Shown: positions 29,747 to 41,223 of the stretch, in pieces | Layout: each line of letters begins with the position of its first letter | How positions within the stretch are numbered: position 1 is the first letter of the stretch | Source: Microbacterium sp. 8M | GTDB lineage: Bacteria; Actinomycetota; Actinomycetes; Actinomycetales; Microbacteriaceae | Assembly (NCBI RefSeq): GCF_902506375.1 | Contig: NZ_LR733284.1 | Location: 2,096,059 to 2,160,058 of the forward strand | Length of the DNA: 64,000 bases | Direction of reading: 5' to 3' | The notes under the pieces: model-generated | Databases searched by the model: none | What the model was told of the DNA's origin: nothing | Seen by the model: only the letters and a program-made list of their open reading frames with translations | Translations under genes and position numbers: made by a program

Positions 29747-31087
29747 ATGAGCAACGCGGCGCGCCTCCGCGGTCCTCTCGCCGGTGGGGGCGCGGAGGGT
29801 TCCTCGATTCCGTCCCGGCCGGCCCGCATCACGGCTGACCACGCGTTCCAGGGCGTCGTCGTCCAGATGGTCCTGCGGCTCGCGCTGGTCGTCTTCCTCG
29901 CGCTCACCTGCCTGCTCGTGCCGCCGCTCCGCGACGACCTCGCGTGCTTCTGGATCGTCGCGGCCTACACCGTCTGGCTGGCCGTGCTGGGCTGGCAGGT
30001 CCGTCCCAGGGGGCCCTGGCACGACCGGCGGGTGTGGCCTGCGACGTTCGTCGACCTCGTCGCGCTCTCGGCCCTCGCGCTCATCACAGGCATCGACTCC
30101 GGGTCGGCGACCTGGACCTCCGACGTCCTGCTGCGCGGGTTCTTCCTGGTCCCCGTGATCGCCGCCCTCGAACAGCGCTGGCGCATCTGCCTCGTCGTGT
30201 GCGCCCCCGCTGTCGCGACCTATCTCGCGATCGCGCTGATCACTCGCGAGGCCAACGAGGAGCCGATCGCGTCCGTGCTGCTGCGCGGTGCCGTGCTCGC
30301 CGGCCTCAGCGCCGGCTGCGTGCTGCTGGCACGCGTGCAGGCATCTCGCGTGGCCGCGATCTCGGAGCTCGCTGCCACGCGAGACGAGCTGCTCTCGCAG
30401 CTGATGTTCATCGAACGACGCGAACGCACCGACCTCGCCGAGAGCCTGCACGACGGCGCTCTGCAGTACGTGCTGGGCGCGCGTCTGGACCTCGACGAGC
30501 TGGAAGCGTCCACGCCCGCGGAAACCGAGGAGCAGACACGCCAGCCCCTGGCACGCATAGACCACGCGCTGAGCCGCACCGTCGCGCTCCTGCGGTCGAC
30601 AGTGGCCGAACTGCACCCCCAGGTGCTGGAGAGCTCCGGGCTGCCCCGCGCGATCGCAGAGCTGGTCCGCGCCAGCGCGGCGCGCGGCCGGTTCCACGCC
30701 GATCTCGACCTCGACGGCTGGGACGGACAGGCGCGCACCAGCGCCGACGCGCTCCTGTTCGGCACGGTGCGCGAACTGCTCGCCAACGTGGTCAAGCACG
30801 CCAGCGCGACGCGGGTGCGGGTCGCGATCGGCCTCTCCGACGGCGTCGCCACGCTCACCGTCGCCGACGACGGCGTCGGGATCCCGCCGGGGCGGGTGGA
30901 TGCCCAGCTCGCCGCCGGGCACATCGGCATCGCCTCCCAGCGGGTCCGCCTCGCCGCCGCCGGCGGCGGCCTGGAACTGCAGGACCGCGACGGCGGCGGC
31001 ACGATCGCCCGCGCGTGGATGCCTGCCACCCGCTCGGGACCGGATCCTGGCGGCGCGCACACGCCACCCGGCGCGGCGACGTCGTGA
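29747..31087 (+). CDS. sensor histidine kinase, HisKA_3 family
   Basis: A 446-aa kinase of the DesK/NarX/LiaS class. The N-terminal part has five or six membrane helices (residues about 40-200) and no large extracytoplasmic domain, suggesting it senses a membrane or intramembrane signal. Phospho-accepting H235 is in DLAESLHDGALQYVLGARLD; the ATPase N box is ELLANVVKHASATRV and the G box DDGVGIPPGR. ATG 29747 is 7 nt after the regulator stop. A short Pro/Gly-rich tail ends the protein. Confidence 0.92.
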   Translation: MSNAARLRGPLAGGGAEGSSIPSRPARITADHAFQGVVVQMVLRLALVVFLALTCLLVPPLRDDLACFWIVAAYTVWLAVLGWQVRPRGPWHDRRVWPATFVDLVALSALALITGIDSGSATWTSDVLLRGFFLVPVIAALEQRWRICLVVCAPAVATYLAIALITREANEEPIASVLLRGAVLAGLSAGCVLLARVQASRVAAISELAATRDELLSQLMFIERRERTDLAESLHDGALQYVLGARLDLDELEASTPAETEEQTRQPLARIDHALSRTVALLRSTVAELHPQVLESSGLPRAIAELVRASAARGRFHADLDLDGWDGQARTSADALLFGTVRELLANVVKHASATRVRVAIGLSDGVATLTVADDGVGIPPGRVDAQLAAGHIGIASQRVRLAAAGGGLELQDRDGGGTIARAWMPATRSGPDPGGAHTPPGAATS

Positions 31088-31360
31088 GGGGGCGACGTCG
31101 TGAGGGAAGGAGCGCCCGCGGACGCAGCGCCACCCCTCCTGATCAGGCGCGCCTCACTCCCACCCCCGCGGTGACGGTGATAGTCTCGCGAAGTTGCCCC
31201 AGCTCGACACCGGGTCCCAGGGGTCACTGCACTCCGTCTCATGCGCGTTCACGAGCGGAGCACCACATGACGGTCTCGCCGGCGGTGCTCGATGCGGCAC
31301 CGATCCAGCGCCGTGTCGGAGATCCCGTACGGCGTGTGCGACCAGAGAAAGAACACCATC
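31088..31360 (+). other. intergenic leader of the oligopeptide transporter operon
   Basis: This 273-bp gap follows the kinase gene. It holds a TAGTCT -10-like box at 31181-31186 and a GGAG followed 6 nt later by ATG 31267. That ATG opens a 65-codon ORF running into the permease gene in another frame (MTVSPAVLDAAPIQRRVGDP...), which could be an upstream ORF or chance. No riboswitch or clear terminator was recognised. Confidence 0.4.
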
Positions 31361-32344
31361 TTGATCAAGTACCTGCTGCGCCGAGTTCTCGGCTGGCTCC
31401 TCATGATCGTGGTGGCGACCAATGTCACGTACTTCCTCGCGTGGGCCTTCCTGGATCCGCGTAGCAACTACGTTGGACGTCGCCCTCCGCTGAGCGAGGA
31501 CCAGATCAATCGCCTCCTCGAGCCCCGCAACCTCAATGACGCCGAGCCGCTCCTGCAGCGCTGGTGGCGCTGGTTCTCGGACATCCTGCTGCACTGGAAC
31601 TGGGGCGTCAGCCCGACCGGGCAGTCGGTGAACGATCAGATCGCGTACCGCATGTGGGTGTCCGGCGAGCTGGTGCTCGGTGCGACGATCATCGCGGCGG
31701 TGCTCGGCATCGGCATCGGCGTCTACACGGCGTCGCGCCAGTACAAGCTTGCCGACCGCGTGTGGCAGGGCATCTCGATCGTCACGATGAACATCCCAAT
31801 CGTCGTCGCCTCTCTCGCGATCGTCCTCGGAGCGATCGCGATCAACGACGCTGTCGGCTTCCGCCTCTTCTACGTCACGGGTGCTTCCAGCGACGGAGTC
31901 ACGGGCTTCTTCCCAGTGCTCGTCGACAGCCTGCAGCACCTGATCCTGCCAACCGTGGCACTGGTGTTCATCGGATACTCCAGCTACCACTTCCTGCAGC
32001 GCTCGCTGCTGCTGGACAACATCAAGGCCGACTACGTGCGCACCGCGCGGGCGAAGGGCCTGACCAAGCAGCAGGCGATCCGCAAGCACGCGCTGCGGAC
32101 GTCTCTGATCCCGGTCGCGACCCAGCTGGCCTTCAGCATCCCGACCGTGTTCACCGGCGCGGTGCTGACCGAGACGATCTTCGCGTGGAACGGCATGGGC
32201 CGGTACTTCGTCGAGACGATCGGCAAGAACGATGTGCACGGAGTGGTGGCCATCGCCGCCTTCAGCGCCGTGCTCACGGCCATCGGCGCCATCCTCGCCG
32301 ACATCGCCGTGGTGGTCCTCGATCCGCGAGTGAGGGTGAGCTGA
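31361..32344 (+). CDS. oligopeptide ABC transporter permease (OppB/DppB type)
   Basis: This 327-aa membrane permease of the peptide/opine/nickel uptake class starts at TTG 31361 (LIKYLLRRVLGWLLMIVVATN), as expected for DppB-type N termini. Six membrane segments are apparent. The EAA-like loop reads DYVRTARAKGLTKQQAIRKH, followed by ALRTSLIPVAT. An in-frame ATG at 31292 would add 23 unlikely residues. A longer than usual periplasmic loop (residues about 30-75) is present. The next permease starts 1 nt after the stop. Confidence 0.92.
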   Translation: MIKYLLRRVLGWLLMIVVATNVTYFLAWAFLDPRSNYVGRRPPLSEDQINRLLEPRNLNDAEPLLQRWWRWFSDILLHWNWGVSPTGQSVNDQIAYRMWVSGELVLGATIIAAVLGIGIGVYTASRQYKLADRVWQGISIVTMNIPIVVASLAIVLGAIAINDAVGFRLFYVTGASSDGVTGFFPVLVDSLQHLILPTVALVFIGYSSYHFLQRSLLLDNIKADYVRTARAKGLTKQQAIRKHALRTSLIPVATQLAFSIPTVFTGAVLTETIFAWNGMGRYFVETIGKNDVHGVVAIAAFSAVLTAIGAILADIAVVVLDPRVRVS

Positions 32345-32345
32345 C

Positions 32346-33262
32346 ATGACTTCCGCAACCGTCCAGCCCCCGGTCGGGCCCGACACCACGGCCGCACGGA
32401 TCCCGCGCAAGCGGATCGGGACGTTCCGGCTCTACTACCGGCGCTTCGTCCGCAACCGCCCTGCCGTCGCAGGCGTGTTCATCTTCGCCCTTCTGGTGGT
32501 GTTCGCGGTCGTCGGTCCGCTGATCGCGCGGTTCAGCTTCAGCGAGCTCGACTTCCTGGCGCTCGGCACGCCGCCCGACGGAACCCACTGGTTCGGCACC
32601 GCGGCCGACGGCGGCGACCTGTTCGCCCAGACCGCGGTGGGCCTGCAGCGCTCCCTCATGATCGCGCTCACGGTCTCGATCGGCACCACCGTCATCTCCG
32701 CGATCGTCGGCACCGCGGCGGCCTATTTCGGGGGCACCACGGAGCGCATCATCCTGCTGATCATTCACTTCCTGATGGTCGTGCCGACGTTCCTGATCCT
32801 CGCGCTCGTCTCGTCCAACGCCGGCGGTGACTGGCGGGTGATCTCGGCCGCGATGATCTTCATCAGCTGGTTCTTCCCCGCGCGCGTCATCTGGACGATG
32901 GCGCTGTCGCTGCGCGAGCGCGAGTACGTGCAGGCCGCCCGGTACATGGGCGTCCCCGGCATGAAGATCGTGCTGCGCCACCTGCTGCCCAACATCGGCT
33001 CGCTGCTGGTGATCAACTTCACCCTGGGCGTCGTGGGTGCCGTGATCACCGAGACCGGCCTGTCGTTCATCGGCTTCGGCGTGAAGATCCCCGACGTCTC
33101 GCTCGGATCCCTCATCGGGATCGGCGCGAACTCGGTCTCGAGCGCACCCTGGACCTTCTACTTCCCCGCGCTCGCGCTGACCCTGCTGACCGTCTCCATG
33201 GCGCTCGTCGCCGACGGCCTGCGCGACGCCCTCGATCCCACCTCGGCGGCGGGAGGCCGCGC

Positions 33263-33266
<4 letters not shown>
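32346..33266 (+). CDS. oligopeptide ABC transporter permease (OppC/DppC type)
   Basis: This 306-aa second permease has an N-terminal cytoplasmic extension and OppC_N segment ([20 protein letters not shown]), then six helices. The EAA loop is [20 protein letters not shown]. It ends overlapping the ATPase gene (ATGA). With the preceding gene it forms the membrane channel. Confidence 0.92.
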
Positions 33267-35317
<2,051 letters not shown>

Positions 35318-35439
35318 GCCGACGCTGAGCCGTTGAACTCGAAACGGTAACGGTTTGCCCTGATATACCAGCCGTCTTCGGTTCACGCCGGTTAACTGTC
35401 CCCTATCCCCAACAAGCCGAAAGGCATCGAAGGAGAACC

Positions 35440-37146
35440 ATGAGAAGGCAGCACAAGCTGTGGGGCGTCATCGCCCTCACGGGGGCGCTGGCAATCGCCA
35501 TCAGCGGTTGCTCGGCGACCGGAGGCTCGAACGGCGGCACCGACAAGCCCGCCGAGACCAAGACGGCGGACTACAACCCGCAGCCGCGTGAGAACCTCAA
35601 GCAGGGCGGCGAGGTCAACTTCGCCATCAACGAGGTCCCGCCCATGATGAACCCGTTCAACGGAGACGGCAGCGCGGACACCCAGCGCCTGACCTCGTGG
35701 TACATGCCGCAGGTGTTCCTGATGGACCCGGACGGCACTGTCAAGCCCAACCCGGCGTACCTCGACAAGTACGACATCGCCACGAAGGACGGCAAGACCG
35801 TCGTCACCATGAAGGTGAACGACAAGGCCGTCTGGAACGACGGGACCCCGATCGACTGGACCGCCTTCGAGACGACCTGGAAGGACAACAACGGCTCCAA
35901 CGAGGCCTTCAAGGCGAACGCCACCGACGGCTACAAGGACATCGAGTCCGTCACCAAGGGCGCGACCGACAAGGACGTCATCGTGACGTTCAAGAGCGAG
36001 TTCGCCTGGCCGCAGATGCCGTTCCTGACCGGGATCCTGCACCCCAAGGTGAACACGCCCGAGGCCTACAACGACGCCTACAACGGCAACCCGCACCCCG
36101 AGTGGGGCGCCGGACCGTACAAGGTCGCCAACTACGACGCGAACGGCCAGAAGATGTCGTTCGAGCCGAACGAGAAGTGGTGGGGCGACAAGCCCCTGCT
36201 GGACAAGGTGACCTTCACCGGCATGGACCGCTCCGCCGCGCTCAACGCGTTCAAGAACGGCGAGGTCGACCAGGTCGAGACCGCGTCCGCCGACGCGATC
36301 AACCAGGTCAAGGGCGTCAAGGACGCCGTGGTCTACCGCGCCCAGCAGACCGCGAAGACGGTGCTGATGCTCGACAGCGACAAGCCGCAGCTGAAGGACA
36401 TCAAGGTCCGCCAGGCGTTCTTCATGGCGATCGACATCAAGCAGCAGGAGAAGGTCGCCTGGAACGGCCTCAACTACACCGAGCCCGCCGCCGGGTCGCT
36501 GAACCTGTACTCCTTCCAGAAGGGCTACAAGGACAGCTTCAAGACCGCCGGTCTGAAGTTCGACGCGGCCGCCGCCAAGAAGATGCTCGACGACGCGGGC
36601 TGGAAGACCGGCTCGGATGGCATCCGGGAGAAGGACGGCGTCAAGCTGACCGTCACCTACCCGGTGTTCAGCGACAGCCCCATCCAGGCCGCGCTCGCCA
36701 AGTCGCTGCAGCAGCAGGAGAAGGCCGTCGGCATCGACGTCAAGATCGACACCCGCGCACCGGCGAACTTCTCGACCGACCTCACCACGAAGAACTGGGA
36801 CGCGGTGAGCCTGCGCTTCACCGACTCCGACCCGTTCGGTCCCGCCTGGTTCTGCCAGCTGTACTGCTCCGACAGCCAGCTCAACCTCTCCGGCACGAGC
36901 ACGCCGGCGATCGACGAGAAGATCAAGAAGGACGTCGAGTCGCAGCCGACCGCTGAGAAGTGGACCGAGGCCTCGATGAAGCTCGAGCCCGAGATCATCA
37001 AGGAGACCTGGGGTGTCATCCCGCTCTACAACGGTCCCTCGATCTACACGGCCAAGAAGGGTCTGGCCAACCTGACCCCCGAGCCCTACGTGGGTCTGGA
37101 CCTCTACGGCGTCACGCCCGTGGAGAACGTGGGCTGGGAGAAGTAA
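35440..37146 (+). CDS. oligopeptide-binding lipoprotein of the ABC transporter
   Basis: A 568-aa solute-binding protein of the SBP_bac_5 family. The lipoprotein signal ends AIAISGC with C24 as the lipidated residue, after which comes a Gly/Ser linker. Conserved features include YDIATKDGKTVVTMKVNDKA and HPEWGAGPYKV. GAAGGAG lies 5 nt before ATG 35440. It follows the ATPase gene after a 122-bp gap of lower GC that contains the direct repeat AACGGTAACGGTT and may hold an extra promoter. Binding proteins usually come first in such operons. The ligand is unknown. Confidence 0.93.
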   Translation: MRRQHKLWGVIALTGALAIAISGCSATGGSNGGTDKPAETKTADYNPQPRENLKQGGEVNFAINEVPPMMNPFNGDGSADTQRLTSWYMPQVFLMDPDGTVKPNPAYLDKYDIATKDGKTVVTMKVNDKAVWNDGTPIDWTAFETTWKDNNGSNEAFKANATDGYKDIESVTKGATDKDVIVTFKSEFAWPQMPFLTGILHPKVNTPEAYNDAYNGNPHPEWGAGPYKVANYDANGQKMSFEPNEKWWGDKPLLDKVTFTGMDRSAALNAFKNGEVDQVETASADAINQVKGVKDAVVYRAQQTAKTVLMLDSDKPQLKDIKVRQAFFMAIDIKQQEKVAWNGLNYTEPAAGSLNLYSFQKGYKDSFKTAGLKFDAAAAKKMLDDAGWKTGSDGIREKDGVKLTVTYPVFSDSPIQAALAKSLQQQEKAVGIDVKIDTRAPANFSTDLTTKNWDAVSLRFTDSDPFGPAWFCQLYCSDSQLNLSGTSTPAIDEKIKKDVESQPTAEKWTEASMKLEPEIIKETWGVIPLYNGPSIYTAKKGLANLTPEPYVGLDLYGVTPVENVGWEK

Positions 37147-37162
37147 GCTCACGCGTTTCCGG

Positions 37163-37193
37163 AGCGGGGTCGGTGGTTCGCCACCGGCCCCGC
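37163..37193 (+). terminator. terminator of the oligopeptide transporter operon
   Basis: AGCGGGG-t-CGGTGG-ttcg-CCACCG-g-CCCCGCT forms a stem with a UUCG tetraloop, followed by TTT, 16 nt after the binding-protein stop. Confidence 0.9.
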
Positions 37194-37229
37194 TTTCGCG
37201 TCTGCGGAGCGGCTTCCTAGACTCGACGC

Positions 37230-37946
37230 ATGACCGTCTCCGTGGTGTTCGTGCACGGGATCCGCACCTCGGCGACAATGTGGCGCGCGCAGCAGGAGTA
37301 CCTGGCGACACGGGGAACCTCCTCGGTGGCAGTGGATCTGCCCGGGCACGGCACGCGCATGGACGAGCGGTTCACCCTCGCCGAGGCGATGCGCACGATC
37401 GACGACGCGGTGCGCAGCGCCGACGGCACGGTGCTGCTGGTGGGGCATTCGATGGGCGGCCTGCTCTGCACCGCGTACGCCGGCGCTGAGGAGCCGCCCC
37501 CGATCGCCGGTCTGATCGGCGCGTCGTGCACCGCACTCCCCCGCGGCGCCGGACTCGCCGCCTATCGCGTCCTCGCGGGTGCGCTCAACGCGATGCCGGA
37601 CCGGGGGCTGTGGCTGAGCCGGCGGGTGCTCGACATCACGCTGCCCGCCTCGACGCGCGACGACTTCGGCGCCGGCGGATACGCGATGGCCGCACAGGAC
37701 GAGGCCCTGCGCGCGCTGTCCGCGCTCGATCTGCTGTCGGCGGTGCCGCGCATCACCGTGCCGACGTGGTTCGTGAACGGGCAGTTCGACCAGCTCCGCA
37801 CCCACGAGACCCTCTACCGCCGGCTTGCGCCCGACGCCGAGTTCATCGTCGTGCCGCGGACCACGCACCTCGTCACCGCGATGCGCCCGCAAGTGTTCAA
37901 CGCGGTGCTGGAACTGGCGCTGGCGACCCTGGAGACCGCGTCCTGA
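37230..37946 (+). CDS. alpha/beta-fold hydrolase
   Basis: A 238-aa hydrolase with FVHGIRTSATMW (oxyanion region), nucleophile in LLVGHSMGGLL near S76, the acid near NGQFDQL, and His in PRTTHLVT. The substrate is unknown. TAGACT 6 nt before ATG 37230 indicates a leaderless transcript. Its last 50 bp overlap the 3' end of the convergent MFS gene, so the two transcripts are antisense there. Confidence 0.88.
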   Translation: MTVSVVFVHGIRTSATMWRAQQEYLATRGTSSVAVDLPGHGTRMDERFTLAEAMRTIDDAVRSADGTVLLVGHSMGGLLCTAYAGAEEPPPIAGLIGASCTALPRGAGLAAYRVLAGALNAMPDRGLWLSRRVLDITLPASTRDDFGAGGYAMAAQDEALRALSALDLLSAVPRITVPTWFVNGQFDQLRTHETLYRRLAPDAEFIVVPRTTHLVTAMRPQVFNAVLELALATLETAS

Positions 37947-39186
37947 CCGCATAGGTCATCGCGGCGCCGACCACCGACAGCAGCGCCGCCGCGCCGAACA
38001 GCAGCCAGAACCCGCCGACGAGCGCGACGAGCCCTGCCCCCAGCAGCGGTCCGAGGAGCTGACCGAGCTGCGCCGACACGTTCACGAGGCCGAGGTCACG
38101 AGCGTGGTCGTCCGGATCCGTGAGCAGATCGGTCGCGAACGCGAGACTCACCGCCATGTAGGCGCCATAGCCCGCGCCCATGATCGCCGCCGCGATCGAG
38201 GTCATCAGCAGGGATGGGCTGATCAGGATGACGATGCCGGAGACCGCCTGCACGACCGCCGAGAGCGCGGTGAGCGTGCGGCGCTGGCGCAGCGGGTTTC
38301 CCGACGCGCGGTCGGACACCATGCCTGCCACGATCGATGCGACCACGACGAACACCGTGTAGATCACGATGAGCAGCAGCAGATCGCTCTCCGCGTCGGC
38401 TGACGGCACCGACACGCCGTACAGCAGGAAGAACAGCAGCAGCGAAGTGCCGAAGGCGTTTCCGATGTTCACGACGAGGCGGCTGACCAGCAGCCAGAGG
38501 AAGTCGCGGTCGCGCCAGGAGGCACGGCGTGCAGCCGCATGCGGCGGCGCCGGCGGAAGCTCGTGCGCGGGGGCGTCCGGGAGCAGTACAGCGGTGCCCA
38601 CTCCGATGATCGCGATGACCGCGGCCAGCAGCAGGTACGCCGGCCAGATGTCGAGGCCGAGCAGCACGACGGCGCCCACGCCGACGACGATCCCCACGGC
38701 CTGGGCGGAGCTCGCCGCGGCCGAAGCGGATCCGCGCTGACTGCTGAGCTGATCCGCGATCATCGCCGTGAGCGCCGCCATCGCCACCGACACGCCGACC
38801 GACACCACGATCCACGCTCCGCCCACCGCGACCGGACCGGTCGCGAATCCCGTGAGCACCAGTCCCGCCGCCGCCACCAGGGAGCCGGCGATCGCCCAGG
38901 GACGTCGGCGGCCCCATCGGGAACGGGTGCGGTCCGACCAGCGCCCGGACACGGGCGCGGCGATGATGCCGACCAGCCCGCCGACGGAGAGCACGACGCC
39001 CGCCCAGACGACACCCTGGATCCAGTCCTCCCCCTGACTGTTCGTGTCCAGCTGCAAGGGCAGCAGCAGCTGGATCGGGGTGAGCTGGACCGTCCAGATC
39101 GCCAGCCACGCGAGCGTGAACAGCGTCATCCAGAGCGGGCCCACCCGCCTCGGAGCGCCGGCGACGGATCCTGCGGGTGCGGTCAC
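37897..39186 (-). CDS. MFS transporter (sugar:cation symporter-like)
   Basis: A 429-aa transporter with twelve predicted helices. The loop between helices 2 and 3 reads GRWSDRTRSRWGRRRPWAIAG, typical of the glycoside/pentoside symporter and related MFS branches. The start is GTG 39186, overlapping the beta-glucosidase stop (GTGA), so transporter and glucosidase are translationally coupled. A role in uptake of beta-glucosides or their products is the simplest reading. Confidence 0.88.
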   Translation of the reverse strand: MTAPAGSVAGAPRRVGPLWMTLFTLAWLAIWTVQLTPIQLLLPLQLDTNSQGEDWIQGVVWAGVVLSVGGLVGIIAAPVSGRWSDRTRSRWGRRRPWAIAGSLVAAAGLVLTGFATGPVAVGGAWIVVSVGVSVAMAALTAMIADQLSSQRGSASAAASSAQAVGIVVGVGAVVLLGLDIWPAYLLLAAVIAIIGVGTAVLLPDAPAHELPPAPPHAAARRASWRDRDFLWLLVSRLVVNIGNAFGTSLLLFFLLYGVSVPSADAESDLLLLIVIYTVFVVVASIVAGMVSDRASGNPLRQRRTLTALSAVVQAVSGIVILISPSLLMTSIAAAIMGAGYGAYMAVSLAFATDLLTDPDDHARDLGLVNVSAQLGQLLGPLLGAGLVALVGGFWLLFGAAALLSVVGAAMTYAVRTRSPGSPAPVPAPR

Positions 39187-40526
39187 GACCGGGCCTCCTC
39201 GATGAGTGAGCGATACCAGGAGTACGAGGCCTTGGGGGTGCGCTGTCCCGTGGCCATGTCGACGTGCACGAGCCCGAAGCGCTGCGTATATCCCTCCGCC
39301 CACTCGAAGTTGTCCAGCAGCGACCACACCGTGTACGCGTCGACGCGCACCCCGGCTCGCATCGCGTCGAGCACGGCGGCGAGGTGCCCGTGCAGGTAGC
39401 CGATGCGACCGGCGTCGTCGAGCGGACCGTCGACGTGGTCCGGCTCGGGAAAGGACGCCCCGTTCTCCGCGATCACCACGGGCGGCAGCGCATCGGCGTA
39501 GCGCTCCTTCGCGTCGACGAGGAAGTCGGTGAGCGCCTCGGGCACGATCGGCCACAGCGGACCGAACCCGGTCACCGGCGCTCCCGGCGTGGGCACCACC
39601 TCGAACGGCACGGGTCCCTCCGCGGACGCCACCGTCGTCGGGTTGTAGTAGTTGACGCCGTAGAGGTCGCTCCGGGCGCCGATCAGGGCGAGGTCGCCGT
39701 CCTGCACCGGGAGGGTGACGCCGAGCGGTTCGAGGTCCGGATACCGGCCGAGCAGCACGGGATCCGCGAACAGCCGGTTGTGCAGCAGGTCGTACAGATA
39801 CGCCGCCTGCAGATCGGCGTCCGACGTGGACGCCGGCAGCACCTGCGTGTGGTTGTTGACGATGCCGACCTGGGTCGCGCCGCGACCGCGCAGGATCCGG
39901 AGCGCGTAGCCGTGGGCGAGCAGCTGATGGTGCACGGTCGGCAGGGCGTCGAAGAGCAGCGCGCGTCCCGGCGCGAGCTCGCCGATCGCGTAGCCCTGCA
40001 GCGTCGTGGAGACGGGCTCGTTGATCGTGTACCACGATCGCACCCGGTCGCCGAGCGCGTCGGCCACGACCTCGACGTACTCCGCGAACCGCTCCGCCGT
40101 GCCGCGGCTCAGCCAGCCGCCCGTCGCCTCCAGGCGGGACGGCAGATCCCAGTGGTACAGCGTCGGCGTCGGTGTGATGCCCGCGTCGAGGAGACGGTCG
40201 ACGAGACGGTCGTAGTACGCGAGCCCCTGCGGGTTGGGGCGCCCCTCCGGCAGCACCCGCACCCAGGAGAGCGAGAACCGGTACTGGTCGACGCCGAGGT
40301 GCGCGAGCAGTGCGACGTCCTCGGCGGCGCGGTGGTAGCTGTCGGGGCCGGGATCCGCCGTCGCGCCGTCGCGCACGCGCCCCGGTACGTCGACGAAGTC
40401 GTCCCAGATGGATCGGGACCTGCCGTCCTCGTCTCTCGCCCCCTCGATCTGGAACGCCGCGGTCGCGGCGGAGAATCCCAGCCGGCGCAGCAGCGCACGG
40501 TCCAGCGGGGCGGCGGATACGGGCAT
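39183..40526 (-). CDS. GH1 beta-glucosidase
   Basis: This 447-aa cytoplasmic family 1 glycoside hydrolase cleaves beta-linked sugars with retention. It has [13 protein letters not shown] at the N terminus, acid/base E170 in WYTINEP, nucleophile E354 in VIAENGAS, and [19 protein letters not shown] for sugar binding. ATG 40526 has AAGGAG 6 nt upstream. The MFS gene overlaps its stop. No dedicated regulator is adjacent. Confidence 0.95.
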   Translation of the reverse strand: MPVSAAPLDRALLRRLGFSAATAAFQIEGARDEDGRSRSIWDDFVDVPGRVRDGATADPGPDSYHRAAEDVALLAHLGVDQYRFSLSWVRVLPEGRPNPQGLAYYDRLVDRLLDAGITPTPTLYHWDLPSRLEATGGWLSRGTAERFAEYVEVVADALGDRVRSWYTINEPVSTTLQGYAIGELAPGRALLFDALPTVHHQLLAHGYALRILRGRGATQVGIVNNHTQVLPASTSDADLQAAYLYDLLHNRLFADPVLLGRYPDLEPLGVTLPVQDGDLALIGARSDLYGVNYYNPTTVASAEGPVPFEVVPTPGAPVTGFGPLWPIVPEALTDFLVDAKERYADALPPVVIAENGASFPEPDHVDGPLDDAGRIGYLHGHLAAVLDAMRAGVRVDAYTVWSLLDNFEWAEGYTQRFGLVHVDMATGQRTPKASYSWYRSLIEEARS

Positions 40527-40650
40527 GGACGGCTCCTTCGGGTCCTCCGCCAGCATGCACCATCGCGGTGCGCCGGGGTGCACGCGACGCGCCACGGATC
40601 CACGCGCTCCGACCGCGATCCGCCGGTTCGGAGTCCGGACGGATCCCTGA

Positions 40651-40656
40651 TAAGAT
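40651..40656 (+). promoter_or_regulatory. -10 box of rpsT
   Basis: TAAGAT, with a TTCGGA -35-like hexamer 18 bp upstream, lies about 105 bp before the rpsT start. The leader between shows no structure I could name. Confidence 0.5.
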
Positions 40657-40762
40657 CGGTGATTGGCTTGCGTGTCAGGTCCCACCCTTGCACGCCGCCG
40701 GAGGCGCCCCTCTACCGCCAGGCCGGCACAACCATCCATCACTCGAACGAAGGTTTCCATCC

Positions 40763-41023
40763 GTGGCGAACATCAAGTCGCAGATCAAGCGCAACAAGAC
40801 CAACGAGAAGGCGCACGAGCGCAACAAGGCCGTCAAGAGCGAGCTCAAGACCGCCGTCCGCAACACCCGCAAGGCGATCGCCGGTGGCGACAAGGCTGCC
40901 GCCGAGGCCGCCCTGAAGACGGCGTCGAAGAAGCTCGACAAGGCTGTCAGCAAGGGTGTCATCCACGCGAACCAGGCCGCGAACCGCAAGTCGTCGATCG
41001 CGAAGCAGGTCGCCGCTCTCTGA
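40763..41023 (+). CDS. rpsT: 30S ribosomal protein S20
   Basis: This 86-aa Lys/Ala-rich protein ([20 protein letters not shown]...) is the 16S rRNA-binding primary protein S20. GTG 40763 is the start, with GAAGG about 9 nt upstream; a longer in-frame reading is antisense to the glucosidase. Convergent with holA and followed by a strong terminator. Confidence 0.97.
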   Translation: MANIKSQIKRNKTNEKAHERNKAVKSELKTAVRNTRKAIAGGDKAAAEAALKTASKKLDKAVSKGVIHANQAANRKSSIAKQVAAL

Positions 41024-41037
41024 GCCGGAACTCTTCC

Positions 41038-41067
41038 GAAGGCCCGTCCCGTCTGGGGCGGGCCTTC
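41038..41067 (+). terminator. terminator of rpsT
   Basis: GAAGGCCCGTCCC-gtct-GGGGCGGGCCTTC is a 13-bp stem with one mismatch, followed by GTCGTTT, 14 nt after the rpsT stop. Confidence 0.9.
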
Positions 41068-41075
41068 GTCGTTTC

Positions 41076-41200
41076 CGCCCCAGGCGGCGCGATTCATGAC
41101 CGAGGCGGCGCGTCGTCGGCGAGGCGGCGTCGTTCCCGCCCGGAGGGGTCGTTCGCGCCCCAGACAGCGCAGCATTCAGCGCCCCGTGTGGCGCAGCTCA
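41076..41200. repeat. degenerate GC-rich tandem repeats between rpsT and holA
   Basis: About six imperfect units of 18-24 nt share a core like GCCCCAGGCGGCGCGATTCA (41076, 41100, 41118, 41136, 41155, 41179). The stretch fills the 156-bp gap between the rpsT terminator and the holA stop. No ORF is supported there. Confidence 0.6.
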
Positions 41201-41223
41201 CGCGACGGCGTCGGCGGATGCGC

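Noticed and set aside
35341..35357. AACGGTAACGGTT as an operator palindrome
   Set aside because: It is a short direct repeat, not an inverted one, and no second copy was found nearby.
37897..40563. 888-aa fusion of the MFS transporter with an upstream region
   Set aside because: The upstream half is a shadow frame of the beta-glucosidase; GTG 39186 in the GTGA overlap is the natural start.
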